From JBCDBL01 sp039183635 (GTDB lineage Bacteria > Pseudomonadota > Alphaproteobacteria > Caulobacterales > Parvularculaceae): 25,586 bases of DNA. The notes below the pieces were generated by a model. The model did not search any database and had not been told where the DNA came from. It worked only from the letters and a program-made list of their open reading frames with translations. The stretch covers positions 1 to 25,586 of the forward strand of contig JBCDBL010000059.1 of assembly GCA_039183635.1 (NCBI GenBank), given 5' to 3'. Of this stretch, positions 23,557 through 25,586 are shown one piece after another. Every line of letters starts with the position of its first letter. Positions within the stretch are counted from its first letter, which is position 1. The position numbers and the translations under genes were made by a program.

Positions 23557-24864
23557 ATGCCTTACGATAAAGAAATATCCGGCCTCGCCCCCCGACGGGC
23601 CGCACGGGAGCTTTTGCACAGCGTCCTCCGACGTCGCACCGGCCTTGACGCCGCCCTTGGCGAATCGCGCACCTTTCAAACCCTTGAGGGCCCGGACCGC
23701 GCTTTCGCCAGGGCGCTGACCTCAACGACCTTGCGTCGGCTCGGCGCCGTCGACGCCGTGATCGACGGATTTTTGAACAAACCTCTGACCAAAAACGCGG
23801 CGCCTGCGGAGGACATACTGCGCCTGGGGGCTGCGCAAATTCTTTATCTCGAAACGCCGCCTCACGCAGCGGTGTCCACCGCCGTCGCCCTCGCCGACGC
23901 CATGAAAAACGCCCGACCTTTCAAAGGGCTGATCAACGCCGTCTTGCGTAAAATCGGCGACAGAGGCGCAAGCCTTGCCGACGAGCTGCCGCTGCGCATC
24001 AACACGCCCGGATGGCTCTGGCGATCCTGGGAGCGGGCCTACGGCGCACAAACAGCGCGAAAAATCGTAGAAGCGCATTTATCCGAAGCCATGCTCGATA
24101 TTTCGGCGAAAGACGACCCGGCGGGCTGGGCCGACCGCCTGGAGGGGGAGGTCCTCGCAACGGGAACCGTGCGACGGGCGACCACGAATCGCATCGCCGC
24201 CCTGCCGGGGTTCGACGAGGGCGCCTGGTGGGTTCAAGACGCCGCCGCGGCTTTGCCGGCGCGCCTGCTCGGCGATGTCGCAGACCGAAGGGTGATTGAT
24301 CTTTGCGCTGCGCCCGGGGGCAAAACCATGCAGCTCGCCGCCGCCGGCGCACAGGTTCTGGCGGTGGACAAAAGCGGCGACCGGATGCGCCGGGTGCGAC
24401 GCAATCTTGAGCGGGCGATGCTGTCGGCGGAAACCGTGGCGTCCGACATGCTGGACTGGCGGCCTGAGACGCCGGCGCCGTTCGTCTTGCTGGACGCCCC
24501 TTGCTCCGCCACGGGCACAATCCGCCGCCATCCGGACTTGCCGTGGATCAAATCCGAAGAGGATGTGGCGGGGTTGGTGAAACTTCAAGCCGCCATGATC
24601 AACGCCGCCGCCGACATGACTGCGCCGGGAGGAACGTTGGTTTATTGCGTCTGCTCCCTACAGCCGGAAGAAGGCGCCGCCCAAATCGAAGCAGCGCTCG
24701 GCCGCCGCGTCGACCTCGCCCGAGCGCCCATAACGCCAGAGGAGGTCAACGGCCTGAAAGCGGGCGTGACGGATAAAGGCGACCTCAGAACGCTGCCGTT
24801 CATGTGGGGCGAAAAAGGCGGCATGGACGGCTTTTTCGCCGCGCGGCTCGTAAAATCAGCCTAA
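23557..24864 (+). CDS. rsmB: 16S rRNA (cytosine-967 C5)-methyltransferase
   Basis: 435 residues. The N-terminal NusB-like RNA-binding domain (about 10-140) includes AARELLHSVLRRRTGLDAAL and LRLGAAQILYLETPPHAAVSTAVALA. The SAM-dependent Rossmann domain starts with VIDLCAAPGGKTMQLAAAGA (about 247-266). DAPCSATGTIRRHPDLPWIKS carries motif IV Cys316, and VYCVCSLQPEEGAAQIEAAL carries the catalytic Cys366, in place of the common TCS form. It methylates C5 of 16S rRNA in the 30S body. AAGG at 23546-23549 supports the start. It is divergent from the wzc-like gene, so it is not part of the EPS locus. Confidence 0.93.
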   Translation: MPYDKEISGLAPRRAARELLHSVLRRRTGLDAALGESRTFQTLEGPDRAFARALTSTTLRRLGAVDAVIDGFLNKPLTKNAAPAEDILRLGAAQILYLETPPHAAVSTAVALADAMKNARPFKGLINAVLRKIGDRGASLADELPLRINTPGWLWRSWERAYGAQTARKIVEAHLSEAMLDISAKDDPAGWADRLEGEVLATGTVRRATTNRIAALPGFDEGAWWVQDAAAALPARLLGDVADRRVIDLCAAPGGKTMQLAAAGAQVLAVDKSGDRMRRVRRNLERAMLSAETVASDMLDWRPETPAPFVLLDAPCSATGTIRRHPDLPWIKSEEDVAGLVKLQAAMINAAADMTAPGGTLVYCVCSLQPEEGAAQIEAALGRRVDLARAPITPEEVNGLKAGVTDKGDLRTLPFMWGEKGGMDGFFAARLVKSA

Positions 24865-24901
24865 AGCGTCTCTTCTTCAATCGAAATCAGGCAGACGCTT
24901 T
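24863..24901. terminator. Weak hairpin between convergent genes
   Basis: Perfect 9-bp arms AAAGCGTCT (24863-24871, starting within the rsmB stop codon) and AGACGCTTT (24893-24901) enclose a 21-base loop. There is no clear T run on either side, so it may reduce or end transcription only weakly. Confidence 0.4.
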
Positions 24902-24944
24902 AAGCTGTCCGCCTGGAAAAGGCGACTGGGATGCCCCGTTTGTT

Positions 24945-25259
24945 TTACTGATTGCGGTCCCAGCGATTCTCGCGACGGTCTTGCACGTTTTCAAGACGGT
25001 CCAGCCGGTCCTCGGCCCGGTCGCGCCAGCCGTAGGTGACGCTTCTATCCCGACGGTCTTCGCGCCGGTCGACGCGATCTTCAAACCGATCGACACGATC
25101 CTCGACATAGTCGGCGCGGCTGTTTTGCGCCCAGGCTCCATTTCGCTCCGCCCGATCAAGACGATTGTCAAGACGCTCCAGGCGCTCCGGCGGGCCTGCA
25201 AAAGCGGATGGGGCGATAAACGACGCCGCAACAGCGGCCATAACGATGTGCTTCAACAT
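24945..25259 (-). CDS. Exported Asp/Arg/Glu heptad-repeat protein
   Basis: 104 residues from MLKHIVMAAVAASFIAPSAFAGPP, a clear signal peptide cleaved after AFA. The mature part is almost all charged: ERLERLDNRLDRAER, then EDRVDRFEDRVDRREDRRDR and a second block RAEDRLDRLENVQDRRENRWDR. The spacing of DR pairs is close to seven residues, so long charged helices are likely. No enzyme motif is seen. Similar low-complexity exported proteins are common in alphaproteobacteria without known function. GGGAG lies before the ATG. An equally open plus-strand frame (24804-25430) is a shadow without ribosome site. Confidence 0.75.
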   Translation of the reverse strand: MLKHIVMAAVAASFIAPSAFAGPPERLERLDNRLDRAERNGAWAQNSRADYVEDRVDRFEDRVDRREDRRDRSVTYGWRDRAEDRLDRLENVQDRRENRWDRNQ

Positions 25260-25586
25260 ACTCAAAACTCCCTGACTTGTCGTTTGCAACATACTGTTTC
25301 ACGGACCAGGTTTAGAATTCCGTCGCAAAAAGGCCCGGCCTTGCGCAATGCGCTTTTAAGAACAGGCGCTGCGCCGCCAAAGGAGCCGCCACAAAAAGTC
25401 ATTGACCTGCCCCAGAGGGGGGAGGTTTGAAACGCTTCGCCTGGGACCGCTAGAAGCGGTGTTACCTTAAAACGAGATTTCTGAGGTCTCCTCCCCCGCT
25501 TTGGCGGGGGAGGTGTCCGCGACAGCGGACGGAGGGGGCCACACAGACGCCGCGCACCCAAAACCGCCTTTCCAGCCTGAAAAATC
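25260..25586. other. Intergenic end region containing GC-rich hairpin repeat
   Basis: No gene is supported. The first ~140 bases contain the promoter of the heptad-repeat gene on the minus strand. From about 25396 to 25536 the DNA is a series of inverted repeats (see next entry). The window ends inside unassigned sequence. Confidence 0.6.
25446..25536. repeat. GC-rich multi-hairpin intergenic repeat
   Basis: Three stems follow one another: ACCGC/GCGGT (25446-25460); CCTCCCCCGC/GCGGGGGAGG (25490-25499 and 25504-25513, 4-base loop); and GTCCGC/GCGGAC (25515-25520 and 25525-25530). It then reads GGAGGGGGC. The CTCCCCCGC...GCGGGGGAGG...GGAGGGGG pattern is like dispersed palindromic repeats of alphaproteobacteria. 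Only one copy is in the window. Confidence 0.6.

Noticed and set aside
24804..25430. Plus-strand open frame opposite the heptad-repeat gene
   Set aside because: It starts inside rsmB and has no ribosome site, while the minus-strand gene has a signal peptide and GGGAG.
1..25586. CRISPR array, tRNA or rRNA genes, insertion sequence transposase
   Set aside because: No regularly spaced direct repeats, tRNA cloverleaf sequences, rRNA signatures or transposase motifs were seen.

Overview
The window looks like chromosomal DNA of an alphaproteobacterium. It is moderately GC-rich, the CheY/CheZ pair and the EAL protein have alphaproteobacterial character, groESL is preceded by a CIRCE operator, and small hairpin repeats of the kind common in this class sit between genes. 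A marine or Hyphomonadaceae/Parvularculaceae-like lineage is my guess from gene style, not something the sequence proves. All functional names come from reading motifs; no database search was run.

Layout. Positions 1-431 hold hairpin repeats. They are followed by a small exported PRC-barrel-like protein (+) and a convergent His-rich exported protein (-) that share a bidirectional terminator. Then come ribF (-), cheY and cheZ (+), and a hairpin-rich spacer. Next is a small toxin/immunity island (4269-5254): an RNase A-like (CdiA-CT type) toxin whose C-terminal catalytic segment lies in a shifted frame, followed 4 bases later by a CdiI-like immunity gene. Beyond it are a HAD phosphatase and a GhrA-type hydroxypyruvate reductase (one - operon), a membrane-anchored degenerate EAL protein resembling TipF (-), and a soluble double-PAS chemoreceptor (+). 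After these lie a VOC protein plus YafY/WYL regulator operon (-), an OmpA-family lipoprotein (-), groES-groEL (+) and an S9 prolyl-oligopeptidase-family enzyme (+).

Positions 16576-23379 are an exopolysaccharide/envelope locus, mostly on the minus strand: wzc-like tyrosine autokinase and wza-like export lipoprotein (overlapping), then a plus-strand VanZ-like membrane protein, then a PEP-CTERM-like secreted protein, an outer-membrane beta-barrel and a Wzx-like flippase (coupled or overlapping). The locus lacks glycosyltransferases, polymerase and exosortase, so the window sees only part of the system. The window ends with rsmB (+), a signal-peptide protein made of Asp/Arg/Glu heptads (-), and a GC-rich double-hairpin repeat.

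How the genes work together. CheY, CheZ, the soluble chemoreceptor and the TipF-like protein form a loose motility/chemotaxis theme. Wzc, Wza, the barrel, the flippase, VanZ and the PEP-CTERM protein form a surface-polymer theme. GroESL is predicted to be HrcA-controlled. The most unusual item is the frameshifted toxin with an intact immunity gene, carrying an N-terminal FDPNQPR...GGQWT motif instead of any CdiA-like delivery domain.
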